Shown in pieces: positions 16,515-23,721 of a stretch of 29,914 bases of DNA (within the stretch, counting starts at the first letter, position 1; each line of letters starts with the position of its first letter). A program made the position numbers and the translations under genes. The DNA is from JAJYTL01 sp046705265 (lineage in GTDB: Bacteria > Pseudomonadota > Alphaproteobacteria > Ferrovibrionales > Ferrovibrionaceae), in the NCBI GenBank assembly GCA_046705265.1, contig JBJKQL010000051.1, positions 1 to 29,914 of the forward strand. The letters are read 5' to 3'. The notes below the pieces were generated by a model. That model did no database searches. It was not told the DNA's origin and saw only the letters and a program-made list of their open reading frames with translations.

Positions 16515-16940
16515 ATGAGCCACGATCCGAATTGCATTTTCTGCAAGATCATTGCTGGCGAACTGCCGTGCACCAAGCTTTACGAGGACGCAGCGACGCT
16601 CGCTTTTATGGATATCAACCCGGTCAGTCCCGGTCATGCCCTGGCCATTCCGAAGGGTCATGCCAAGGACGTCTTTGCCATTGACGAGGAAGCGATCTCG
16701 GCAACGGTAAGGACCGCCCGCAAGGTGGCCCGCGCGTTGCGGGCCGCGCTCTCGCCAGCCGGGATCAATCTGCTGCAGTCCAGCGGGCCAGCGGCCGGCC
16801 AATCGGTCTTCCATCTCCATTTTCATGTCATTCCGCGGCATTCAGGTGACGGACTACGCTTCAATTGGCAGATGGTCCCGGGCGATAAGGCTGATATTGA
16901 GCGTATCGCCGCCCTGATACGGGCGAGAATCGAAACCTGA
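16515..16940 (+). CDS. HIT family (histidine triad, HINT-like) hydrolase
   Basis: The 141-residue protein ends its core with the histidine triad H100-L-H102-F-H104 in FHLHFHVIPR. An N-terminal CxxC (C7 and C10, in NCIFCKIIAGE) is common in bacterial HINT proteins and may bind zinc. HINT-type proteins hydrolyse nucleoside phosphoramidates such as AMP-lysine, with the middle His as nucleophile; the physiological substrate is unknown. A strong ribosome-binding site (GGGAGGGGAG) precedes the ATG. The gene converges on clpA with a 67-bp gap in which no terminator hairpin was recognised. It is full length, with no missing key residue. Confidence 0.95.
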   Translation: MSHDPNCIFCKIIAGELPCTKLYEDAATLAFMDINPVSPGHALAIPKGHAKDVFAIDEEAISATVRTARKVARALRAALSPAGINLLQSSGPAAGQSVFHLHFHVIPRHSGDGLRFNWQMVPGDKADIERIAALIRARIET

Positions 16941-17007
16941 CGCTCGCCGGCTAGAAAGTCTGGGTCTCCGCTCCGGGATGGCTCTGCGGACGCGAACTGG
17001 CCCTTGG

Positions 17008-19341
17008 CTAATGGGCGAATTCCTCGATCGAGCCGGGCGAGCCGCCGCTTCCGTTACCGTGCCGGTCACTCGGTCGATCACTGGGCTCGAAGTCGAAGGC
17101 AAGCTTGCCGTTTTCCAGGCGAATGCGGACATGACCACCCTTCGTCAACCGGCCGAAGAGAAGCTCGTCGGCAAGCGGTTTCTTGATGTGTTCCTGAATA
17201 ACGCGGGCGAGCGGGCGGGCGCCGTTCATTTTGTCGTAGCCTTTTTCGGCAAGCCAGCTTCGCGCTTCATCGGTCAGCGACACGGTGACATGGCGGTCGG
17301 AAAGCTGCGCCTCGAGCTGGAGCACGAACTTATCGACGACCCGGGCCACGATCTCGGGGGCCAACGGGGCGAAAGCGACGATGGCGTCGAGCCGGTTGCG
17401 GAACTCCGGCGAAAACAACCGCTTAATCGCTTCTTCGTCCTCGCCTTCCTTAAGCTCGCGGCCGAAACCGATTGCCTGCTTGTGCATTTCTGAAGCGCCC
17501 GCATTCGTGGTCATCACCAACACCACGTTGCGGAAGCTGACGCTTTTGCCATTGTGATCGGTCAACTTACCGTGATCCATCACCTGCAACAGAATATTGA
17601 ATAGATCTGTATGCGCCTTCTCGATCTCGTCGAGAAGGAGGACCGCGTGCGGGTGCTGATCGATGGCGTCGGTCAGAAGGCCGCCCTGATCAAATCCGAC
17701 ATAGCCGGGCGGTGCGCCGATCAACCGGGAGACGGTGTGGCGTTCCATATACTCCGACATATCGAAGCGCACGAGCTCGACCCCCATGATCGAAGCGAGT
17801 TGACGGGCGACTTCGGTTTTCCCGACGCCGGTCGGGCCGGCAAAGAGATAGCAGCCGATCGGCTTCTCTGGATCGCGGAGGCCGGCGCGAGCAAGCTTGA
17901 TCGCCGACGAAAGCGCGGCGATGGCATCGTCCTGGCCGTAGACCACCTGCTTCAGATCGCCATCGAGGTTTTTCAGGTTGTCCGTATCCTGCTTCGAGAC
18001 GCTCTTTGGCGGGATGCGAGCCATTTTCGCGACGACCGCCTCCACGTCCTTGAGGCCGATGACCTTGCGCCGGCGGCTTTCCGGCTTCAGCATCTCTGCC
18101 GCTCCGACCTCGTCGATCACGTCGATCGCCTTGTCGGGCAGCTTGCGGTCGTGGATATACCGGGCCGACAGCTCGACAGCGGCTTTCACGGCTTCCGCCG
18201 TGTAGCGCACCTTGTGATAGTCCTCGAAGTAGGGCTTGAGGCCACGCACGATCTTGACGCTGTCTTCGATGCTCGGCTCGTTGACGTCGATCTTCTGAAA
18301 GCGCCGCAGCAGCGCGCGGTCCTTCTCGATGTAGTTGCGGAATTCCTTATAGGTGGTCGAGCCTATGCAACGGATGTTGCCGGAAGCAAGTGCCGGTTTC
18401 AGCAGGTTCGACGCATCCATGGCACCGCCCGAAGTCGCGCCGGCGCCGATCACGGTGTGGATCTCGTCGATGAACAGAATTGCGCCCGGAATGCCTTCGA
18501 GTTCCACGACCACCGATTTCAGCCGTTCCTCGAAATCGCCGCGATAGCGCGTGCCAGCGAGCAGGGAGCCCATGTCGAGGGAATAGATCACCGCGCCATA
18601 GAGCACAGGGGGCACTTCTTTGCGCACGATGCGCCGCGCCAGGCCTTCGACGATTGCGGTCTTGCCAACGCCAGGATCTCCGACGTAAAGCGGATTGTTC
18701 TTGGAGCGCCGGCACAAGATCTGGATCGTGCGCTCGATTTCCGCCTCGCGACCGATTAGGGGGTCAATCTTGCCGGCTCGCGCCTTCTGATTGAGATTGA
18801 CGCAATAGGCGGTCAGCGCTTCAGTGCCCTTCGGGGTCGAGGGTTTCTCGGCTTCGGCGTCGCTGTCGGCGCCGCGGACCGTGCGTTGCTCGCTGCGGCC
18901 CGGCGTCTTGGCGATGCCGTGACTGATGTAACTGATGGCATCGAGCCGCGTCATGTCCTGCTCTTGCAGGAAGGCGGCAGCATGGCTTTCGCGCTCGGAA
19001 AAGATAGCGACCAGAACATTGGCGCCCGTGACTTCTTCGCGGCCGGAGGATTGGACGTGGTAGAGCGCGCGTTGCACGACACGCTGGAAGCTCAGGGTCG
19101 GCTTTGCGTCCTCGCTCCGGGTAATGGCGAGATCGCGAAGATCCTCGTCGACGAAATGGCCGAGCCGCTCGCGGAGCCGCTGCAGATCGACACCGCACGC
19201 CCGCATCACGGCAGCCGCGTCGCTATCGTCGATCAGTGCGAGCAGGAGGTGCTCAAGGGTGGCGAATTCATGACGGCGCGCGGTCGCAAGCGCGAGCGCT
19301 CGGTGCAACGTCTGTTCGAGCTGGCGTGAAAATCCCGGCAC
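17008..19341 (-). CDS. clpA: ATP-dependent Clp protease ATP-binding subunit ClpA
   Basis: The 777-residue AAA+ unfoldase has two Clp N repeats (about 1-145), a D1 module with Walker A GDPGVGKT near 221-228 and Walker B ILFIDEIH, and a D2 module with Walker A GPTGVGKT near 502-509 and VLLLDEIEKAH. An IGFG loop at about 624-627 is the ClpP-docking tripeptide. It unfolds proteins for ClpP, and ClpS brings it N-degron clients. clpP is not in the window. I chose GTG 19341 since MPGFSRQLEQTLHRA matches the family start and it shares a base with the clpS stop (TAGTG). GTG 19362 would add seven residues. Confidence 0.97.
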   Translation of the reverse strand: MPGFSRQLEQTLHRALALATARRHEFATLEHLLLALIDDSDAAAVMRACGVDLQRLRERLGHFVDEDLRDLAITRSEDAKPTLSFQRVVQRALYHVQSSGREEVTGANVLVAIFSERESHAAAFLQEQDMTRLDAISYISHGIAKTPGRSEQRTVRGADSDAEAEKPSTPKGTEALTAYCVNLNQKARAGKIDPLIGREAEIERTIQILCRRSKNNPLYVGDPGVGKTAIVEGLARRIVRKEVPPVLYGAVIYSLDMGSLLAGTRYRGDFEERLKSVVVELEGIPGAILFIDEIHTVIGAGATSGGAMDASNLLKPALASGNIRCIGSTTYKEFRNYIEKDRALLRRFQKIDVNEPSIEDSVKIVRGLKPYFEDYHKVRYTAEAVKAAVELSARYIHDRKLPDKAIDVIDEVGAAEMLKPESRRRKVIGLKDVEAVVAKMARIPPKSVSKQDTDNLKNLDGDLKQVVYGQDDAIAALSSAIKLARAGLRDPEKPIGCYLFAGPTGVGKTEVARQLASIMGVELVRFDMSEYMERHTVSRLIGAPPGYVGFDQGGLLTDAIDQHPHAVLLLDEIEKAHTDLFNILLQVMDHGKLTDHNGKSVSFRNVVLVMTTNAGASEMHKQAIGFGRELKEGEDEEAIKRLFSPEFRNRLDAIVAFAPLAPEIVARVVDKFVLQLEAQLSDRHVTVSLTDEARSWLAEKGYDKMNGARPLARVIQEHIKKPLADELLFGRLTKGGHVRIRLENGKLAFDFEPSDRPSDRHGNGSGGSPGSIEEFAH

Positions 19342-19667
19342 TAGTCTTTTTCCATCGTGCACTGGAGAGGATGCTGGTTCTGACGGGCAAAGTCGACCAC
19401 CTGGGTCACCTTGGTTTCCGCCACTTCATAGGTATAAACGCCGCATATGCCGACCCCCTTGTGATGAACGTGCAACATGATTTGGGTCGCTTCTTCACGG
19501 TTCTTCTGGAAAAACCGCTCCAACACGTAAACGACGAACTCCATCGGGGTATAATCGTCGTTCAAAAGAAGCACCTTGTACATGGTGGGCTTCTTGGTCT
19601 TCGGCCGTGTCTTGGTCACTACCCCAGTGACCGTTCTCCGTTCGGTGTCGCGTTTGTCGTTGGTCAT
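19341..19667 (-). CDS. clpS: ClpS N-degron adaptor
   Basis: The 108-residue protein has a disordered basic N-terminal arm (1-28) and the ClpS fold (29-108). Residues that form the N-degron pocket in E. coli ClpS are present in order: N36 and D37 (LLNDDYTPMEF), M42 and H68 (LHVHHKG). The rest, GVYTYEVAETKV and HPLQCTMEKD, is also typical. It delivers substrates with bulky hydrophobic N termini to ClpA. The frame is open back to 19829, but those 54 residues lie between the phasin terminator and ATG 19667 and have no family match. The stop shares one base with the clpA start, giving tight coupling. Confidence 0.95.
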   Translation of the reverse strand: MTNDKRDTERRTVTGVVTKTRPKTKKPTMYKVLLLNDDYTPMEFVVYVLERFFQKNREEATQIMLHVHHKGVGICGVYTYEVAETKVTQVVDFARQNQHPLQCTMEKD

Positions 19668-19827
19668 CGCTTCAATCCGAATCCCGAAAGACAGGTGCCC
19701 TGCTTCTTCCACGCTCAAGGATATCGGATTTTCGCCATCGATTACCAGCCCCCCGGGTCTCCTTTCCGGATGGTTTTTTCGTCTCCGCCGCATTCCCTCG
19801 TTGTCGAAAACGGTAAAGCCCAAAGAC

Positions 19828-19859
19828 AAAAGGGCCCGTTTTGCTTCGCGGGCCCTTTT
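19828..19859 (-). terminator. Rho-independent terminator of the phasin gene
   Basis: An 11-bp perfect inverted repeat (19828-19838 and 19849-19859) built around GGGCCC has a 10-base loop. Read on the minus strand, the stem is followed by TTTTGTCTTT. It starts 26 bases after the phasin stop and should separate that transcript from clpS-clpA. Confidence 0.85.
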
Positions 19860-19884
19860 CGCTACCAGTCGCTGTGAGATTCGC

Positions 19885-20481
19885 CTAAATACTTAAGGGC
19901 TTGACGAATTTCTCGACGCTCGATTGCAAACTTGCGACCAACGGATCAAGCGCTTCGCGGGCAACCTTAACGCTCATCTCGCCGATTTTGGTGTTCTGCT
20001 GCAAAAGCTTTTCCCAGGCGCTCTTTGCGTAATGTGTCTGGAGATCGAAAAACTCTTGCGGGTTCTTGACGCCGACCACGGCATTCACGGCGGCAATGTT
20101 TTCCTCGATGGCCGCCTTGCCGAACGCAAGTGATTCCGCATGCAACGCTTCGGCGCCTTTGACCATGGCATTGCTGGCGCTCATCATCGCCGCTACGGTC
20201 TCCTGGCCGGCCTTGGCCAAGCCTTCGTAACCTTTGGTGAAGCTCTCGACGCGGTCGCGATTCATGGTAAATGCCTTGCTGGCGGCCTCGGCGCCAGCCC
20301 GGAACACGGCTTCAACGGATTCTTTGGTCGTAGCGGCGATATTTTCATAAGCTTCCGTCGCCGCGGGCTTCTTTTTCTGTTGGGTTGTCGTCATCGGGGT
20401 GATCTCCTTCGCGTCTTCGGTGGCCGGGACATTTTCGGGGGCAATTGTGTCGTCGGGATCGTACTCCGCCTTCTGGCTCAT
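19885..20481 (-). CDS. Phasin family protein (polyhydroxyalkanoate granule surface protein)
   Basis: The 198-residue protein is Ala-, Lys- and Glu-rich and almost wholly helical after a charged, Thr/Pro-rich N-terminal arm (about 1-40). The core has phasin signatures: FRAGAEAASKAFTMNRDRVE, AMMSASNAMVKGAEALHAE, and NPQEFFDLQTHYAKSAWEKL. Phasins coat polyhydroxybutyrate granules and control their size. ATG 20481 has AGAGG upstream. The start region is copied in a perfect 23-bp tandem duplication, creating a tiny upstream ORF that stops on the phasin ATG. A PhaR-type operator lies at 20540-20554. A second in-frame Met at about residue 30 (PMTTTQQKKKP) resembles the start of many phasins and is an alternative. 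Confidence 0.9.
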   Translation of the reverse strand: MSQKAEYDPDDTIAPENVPATEDAKEITPMTTTQQKKKPAATEAYENIAATTKESVEAVFRAGAEAASKAFTMNRDRVESFTKGYEGLAKAGQETVAAMMSASNAMVKGAEALHAESLAFGKAAIEENIAAVNAVVGVKNPQEFFDLQTHYAKSAWEKLLQQNTKIGEMSVKVAREALDPLVASLQSSVEKFVKPLSI

Positions 20482-20516
20482 ATTGAACCTCTCTTCTGGC
20501 TCATATTGAACCTCTC
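20471..20516. repeat. Perfect 23-bp tandem duplication over the phasin start
   Basis: Bases 20471-20493 and 20494-20516 are identical and directly adjoining. Each unit holds, on the minus strand, the AGAGG ribosome-binding site, the ATG and the next codons of the phasin gene. The shift of 23 bp puts the upstream copy of the ATG out of frame with the phasin. Confidence 0.97.
20478..20504 (-). CDS. Possible 8-codon upstream ORF of the phasin gene
   Basis: The upstream copy of the duplicated start (ATG at 20502-20504) opens a frame coding MSQKRGSI and stops at TGA 20478-20480. That TGA overlaps the phasin ATG as ATGA. It has the same AGAGG site as the phasin gene at the same spacing. The encoded peptide is probably unimportant; the effect would be translational coupling or interference. 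Its translation is inferred from the sequence only. Confidence 0.45.
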   Translation of the reverse strand: MSQKRGSI

Positions 20517-20539
20517 ACGGTTGTCACCCAACCCCTTCT

Positions 20540-20554
20540 TGCTGCACTGCAGCA
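20540..20554. promoter_or_regulatory. PhaR-type operator palindrome
   Basis: TGCTGCACTGCAGCA is a perfect inverted repeat with 7-base arms and a one-base centre, and contains CTGC-N3-GCAG. That pattern is the site reported for PhaR, the repressor that releases phasin genes when it binds polyhydroxybutyrate. It lies between the candidate phasin promoter and the ribosome-binding site, where a bound repressor would block transcription. phaR itself is not in the window. Confidence 0.7.
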
Positions 20555-20566
20555 TAAGCTGAAGAA

Positions 20567-20595
20567 CAAGTAATCATGGCTCTTCGCGATGTCAA
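20567..20595 (-). promoter_or_regulatory. Candidate phasin promoter
   Basis: On the minus strand a perfect TTGACA (20590-20595) is followed after 17 bp by TACTTG (20567-20572), a weak -10. Initiation would then fall near 20560, just before the operator at 20540-20554. The -35 is strong; the -10 is doubtful. Confidence 0.45.
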
Positions 20596-20958
20596 CCCCA
20601 AAACTTTTGCATTGCGGAAAAAAGATCAGATTGTCGCCGGCAGCGTCGGCTCGCCGCTGCCAAGACCAATGGAATTACTATCTAAGATTGTAATTTCCGT
20701 GAAACTTTCCACTAATTTTCTCGCTGCCGCTGATCACTTTTATGAAGGGAATGAAATCAAGCATCAGAGTGGAATCGTAAGTTGATGAAGCGCAGGGAGA
20801 AATCGGCAGTAAACCAAAAATTAGGGAATAGACAAGAGACTCACCACTAAATACACTTTTCCCGAGTCGCCGGGGTAAGGCCTTGGTGATTTCCGCTACA
20901 GCGAAGCAAGGGCTTCGCGCTGCATTGGGCGGTTCGGCATCGGCGGGGGGGCGTGCGA
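20596..20958. other. AT-rich non-coding region with a candidate promoter and hairpin before the D,D-carboxypeptidase gene
   Basis: This stretch is visibly richer in A and T than its surroundings, above all at about 20670-20860. A candidate plus-strand promoter is TAGACA (20829-20834), a 17-bp spacer and TACACT (20852-20857). In the predicted leader, GCGAAGC (20901-20907) and GCTTCGC (20912-20918) form a 7-bp hairpin with a four-base loop and no T-tract after it. Short open frames at 20576-20785 (+) and 20678-20989 (-) have no recognisable domain and were not accepted as genes. Confidence 0.45.
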
Positions 20959-22299
20959 ATGCACCGTAACTTGGGGCCATTTCTAGCATTTGCGGTACTA
21001 ATAGTGGGGACGCTGGCCGTCACCCCAAGCTATGCGCGAATAACCCCTCGATTTTATCCGAATGCGGACAACCGCTACTCCGCGGTTATGATCGATGCCG
21101 AAAGCGGCAAGACACTTTACGCCTATCGCCCCGATACTATCCGCTATCCGGCGTCATTAACCAAACTGATGACGCTCTATCTGACTTTCGATGCGCTAGA
21201 CAGTGGTCGCTTGAAGCTGGATCAGCTGCTGCCGGTCTCTGCCCATGCTGCGGCGCAGCCGGCGATCAAGCTGGGTCTTCGCGCCGGTGAGCGCATAACA
21301 GTTAGACAAGCGATCGAAGGCATCGTCACTGTCTCGGCGAACGACGCCGCTGTGGTTTTGGCGGAAGCGCTCGGCGGCGGCGAACCACATTTCGCCGACA
21401 TGATGAATGCGGAGGCGCATCGGCTCGGATTGACGGATACGGTCTATCGCAACGCGACCGGCTTGCCCAATCGCGAGCAGCACACGACAGCCCATGATAT
21501 CGCAATGCTGGCGCGCGATATCTGGCTTAACCATCACAAGTACTACCATTTCTTCGCGACCCGCGAATTCGCCTTCGACGGCCATACCTTCTATAGCGAC
21601 AACCGGCTGCTCCGCGATTTCCCGGGCACTGATGGCATGAAGACCGGATTCATCAACGCCTCGGGCTTCAATCTCGTCGCCTCGACGAAGCGCGACGGCT
21701 ACCGGCTGATTGGTGTGGTCTTTGGAGGCACCACCATCCCGGCCCGTGATCGGTCCATGCGGGCCATGCTGACGCAGGGCTTCGCGATCGAGGAGGCCGG
21801 GAATGCGCCGCGGCCCGAAGCCGCGCCGACTGCGCGTCTGATCGCCGCGGTCACTCCAGTGCCGCCCGCCTATGCGGGGACCAAGGCGTCCGAGCAGATG
21901 CCGGATCATATGGCGGATCAAACACCGGATCAGACGGCGTTGGTCCGCGCCTTGACGCCGGATGCTTCCTTTTCTGCAGCCGTGCCACGTCCGCTGGCGG
22001 TACCTTCCCCCATGCCCGTGGCTTATCGGCATATTGGTGCCGCTGCACGGCGAGGAACGCATTGGGCGATCCAGGTTGGGGCCTTCGCGAGGCCGCAGCA
22101 GGCGCGCCGCCAGGCGAAGCGTGTCTTGCGCGTGGCGCCAAAACTTGCCGCCCGCACGCACGTGCAGATTTGGCCCTTGTCCCATGGCCACCACCGGCTT
22201 TACCGGGTTAGGCTCGCTGGCCTGAGCGAACGCGAAGCCTCGACAGCTTGCCGTTATCTGCAGCAACAGAACATTGGCTGCTTGATGCTGGCGCCCTAA
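20959..22299 (+). CDS. D-alanyl-D-alanine carboxypeptidase (S11, PBP5-like) with C-terminal SPOR domain
   Basis: The 446-residue secreted protein begins with a signal peptide (MHRNLGPFLAFAVLIVG, probable cleavage after SYA near residue 26). It contains the three penicillin-binding motifs: S66-LTK69 (SxxK), S126-A-N128 (SxN) and K228-T-G230 (MKTGF). A Pro/Asp-rich linker with DQTPDQT-like units follows, then a SPOR domain from about residue 362 (THWAIQVGAFARPQQARRQ to the end). The enzyme trims the terminal D-Ala from peptidoglycan stems, and SPOR binds denuded glycan at division sites, so it likely acts at the septum. ATG 20959 was chosen because a GGGGGGG run ends eight bases upstream; GTG 20953 is also possible. 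Confidence 0.93.
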   Translation: MHRNLGPFLAFAVLIVGTLAVTPSYARITPRFYPNADNRYSAVMIDAESGKTLYAYRPDTIRYPASLTKLMTLYLTFDALDSGRLKLDQLLPVSAHAAAQPAIKLGLRAGERITVRQAIEGIVTVSANDAAVVLAEALGGGEPHFADMMNAEAHRLGLTDTVYRNATGLPNREQHTTAHDIAMLARDIWLNHHKYYHFFATREFAFDGHTFYSDNRLLRDFPGTDGMKTGFINASGFNLVASTKRDGYRLIGVVFGGTTIPARDRSMRAMLTQGFAIEEAGNAPRPEAAPTARLIAAVTPVPPAYAGTKASEQMPDHMADQTPDQTALVRALTPDASFSAAVPRPLAVPSPMPVAYRHIGAAARRGTHWAIQVGAFARPQQARRQAKRVLRVAPKLAARTHVQIWPLSHGHHRLYRVRLAGLSEREASTACRYLQQQNIGCLMLAP

Positions 22300-22345
22300 C
22301 GGGCGAATCCTGAGGAGGTCGTTCTTCCCACCCAGGGGGTTGCCC

Positions 22346-22374
22346 TTGCGATAGGGGGGAAGAGCCGCTATAAC
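22346..22374 (+). promoter_or_regulatory. Candidate sigma70-type promoter of rpmE
   Basis: TTGCGA (22346-22351) and TATAAC (22369-22374) are 17 bp apart and match the consensus at 4 and 5 of 6 positions. The rpmE ATG is 38 bp beyond the -10. No binding site for a zinc-responsive repressor was recognised. Confidence 0.5.
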
Positions 22375-22412
22375 CGCGAGCCTGCCGTTACGGCGTTCTC
22401 ACGGAGTGGACA

Positions 22413-22643
22413 ATGAAGAAGGGCATTCATCCCGATTATCACGAAATTACGGTGCAGATGACCGACGGCAGCACGTACGTGACGCGGTCCACTTGGGGTT
22501 CACAGGGGGAGAGGCTACTTCTCGAAATCGATCCCAAGTCACATCCGGCTTGGACCGGTGGCCCGCGGCGCCTCGTCGACAGCGGTGGTCAGGTCGCGAA
22601 GTTCAACAAGCGCTTTTCGAATATCGGGCTGAAGAAACCCTGA
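22413..22643 (+). CDS. rpmE: 50S ribosomal protein L31
   Basis: The 76-residue protein begins MKKGIHPDYHEITVQMTDGS and ends NKRFSNIGLKKP, which is a typical alphaproteobacterial L31. It contains no Cys at all, so it is the zinc-free (C-minus) form rather than the zinc-binding type. L31 helps form the bridge between the ribosomal subunits. A candidate promoter lies just upstream and a terminator just downstream, so it is probably a single-gene unit. GGAGTGG sits upstream of the ATG as a ribosome-binding site. Confidence 0.97.
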   Translation: MKKGIHPDYHEITVQMTDGSTYVTRSTWGSQGERLLLEIDPKSHPAWTGGPRRLVDSGGQVAKFNKRFSNIGLKKP

Positions 22644-22650
22644 TTGATGC

Positions 22651-22687
22651 CCGGCCTTGCGGCAGGCGTGTAATTCAGGCCGGTTTT
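22651..22687 (+). terminator. Rho-independent terminator of rpmE
   Basis: CCGGCCT (22651-22657) pairs with AGGCCGG (22677-22683) and is followed by TTTTCT. The 19-base loop is long and holds its own short GCC/GGC pairing. It lies eight bases after the rpmE stop, in the convergent gap with the oxidoreductase gene. Confidence 0.7.
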
Positions 22688-22694
22688 CTCATAT

Positions 22695-23687
22695 TCAGGC
22701 CACGCGGGTGAGGATGACTTTGCCAAGAATTTGGCGCTTGCCGATGAGATCGAGGGCCGCGTCATAGCGCTCGAGGGGATAGCGGGCGGTTACCGGCGAG
22801 GGAATTTTTCCCGCCTCGTATAATGCGAAAATTTGCTTCTGCACCTCGGCGACCCGGGCTGGATCTCGGTCGCGGTAATCGCTCCAATGCAGGCCTGCGA
22901 CGGTGATATTCTTCACCAGGAGATAATTGGCGCGCACGCTCGGGATTTCGCCCGAGGCAAAACCGACCACCACCAGCCGACCGCACCAGGCGAGCGCGCG
23001 AAGCGAGGCCTCGAACACCCTGCCGCCGACCATATCGATGACAAGGTCGGCGCCGTGGTTTCCAGTCAGCTTGGACACTTGGTCGCGCAAGGAATTTCTT
23101 AGATCGGGCGCAGCGAGATCGATGATCCCATCGGCCCCATGCTTCAGGGCGTAATCTTGCTTTGCCACCGTGCCGATGCCGGCAAGGGCGCGGCCTCCAA
23201 GCGCCTTTACGAGATGTATAGCAGCGAGACCGACGCCACCGGTGGCGCCGGTGACCAGGACCGTTTCCCCCCCTCGAAATCCCCCGCGTTCGACCAGTGC
23301 GAAATAGGCGCTTTGATAAGTGAGGCCGATCGCTGCGGCGTCATCGAAGCTCATCGCGTCGGGGAGCCGGTAGCAGTGGCGAGCCGCTACCGCTACCTCT
23401 TCGGCGAAAGCGCCGTGCTCAACCTCGGCGGACACTCTATCGCCCGGTCGGATTTCGGTCACGCCTGGTCCGATCGTGGCGACCGTCCCGGCCAGCTCCT
23501 TGCCTGGAATGAAGGGCGGAACTGGCAGGTTCTGATAGGTGCCGGCGATCACCATGAGATCGGGAAAGTTCACCCCCATGGCCTCGACTGCGACGACCAG
23601 CTCGCCGGGGCCCGGCCTCGGGCTTGGCAGGTCACGAAGTCCAAGAGCTTCCGGATCAGCGAAACGATTCACGACCAAGGCACGCAT
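22695..23687 (-). CDS. Quinone oxidoreductase-like MDR family protein (zinc-free)
   Basis: The 330-residue medium-chain dehydrogenase/reductase has an N-terminal GroES-like domain (GVNFPDLMVIAGTYQNLPVPP, FIPGKELAGTV) and a Rossmann domain with VLVTGATGGVGLAAIHLVKAL, the AxxGxxG form of NADPH binding seen in quinone oxidoreductases. The Cys cluster of structural-zinc alcohol dehydrogenases is absent. The end, YDAALDLIGKRQILGKVIL, is also of QOR type. Family members reduce quinones or enones with NADPH; the substrate here is unknown. It lies 34 bp after the DapA-like gene and is the last gene of the liv-type operon, so it may act on a product of that pathway. Confidence 0.88.
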   Translation of the reverse strand: MRALVVNRFADPEALGLRDLPSPRPGPGELVVAVEAMGVNFPDLMVIAGTYQNLPVPPFIPGKELAGTVATIGPGVTEIRPGDRVSAEVEHGAFAEEVAVAARHCYRLPDAMSFDDAAAIGLTYQSAYFALVERGGFRGGETVLVTGATGGVGLAAIHLVKALGGRALAGIGTVAKQDYALKHGADGIIDLAAPDLRNSLRDQVSKLTGNHGADLVIDMVGGRVFEASLRALAWCGRLVVVGFASGEIPSVRANYLLVKNITVAGLHWSDYRDRDPARVAEVQKQIFALYEAGKIPSPVTARYPLERYDAALDLIGKRQILGKVILTRVA

Positions 23688-23721
23688 TTCGGGATTCCCG
23701 GCAAGAAGCGGAGAAAGGTGC

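Noticed and set aside
17611..18759. A 382-codon open frame on the plus strand
   Set aside because: It is antisense to clpA, whose domains are complete and certain; the translation is rich in Asp, Arg and Val in the manner of a GC-rich shadow frame and shows no domain.
20576..20785. A 69-codon open frame in the gap between the phasin and carboxypeptidase genes
   Set aside because: No ribosome-binding site of note and no recognisable domain, and it lies in the region that must hold both promoters.
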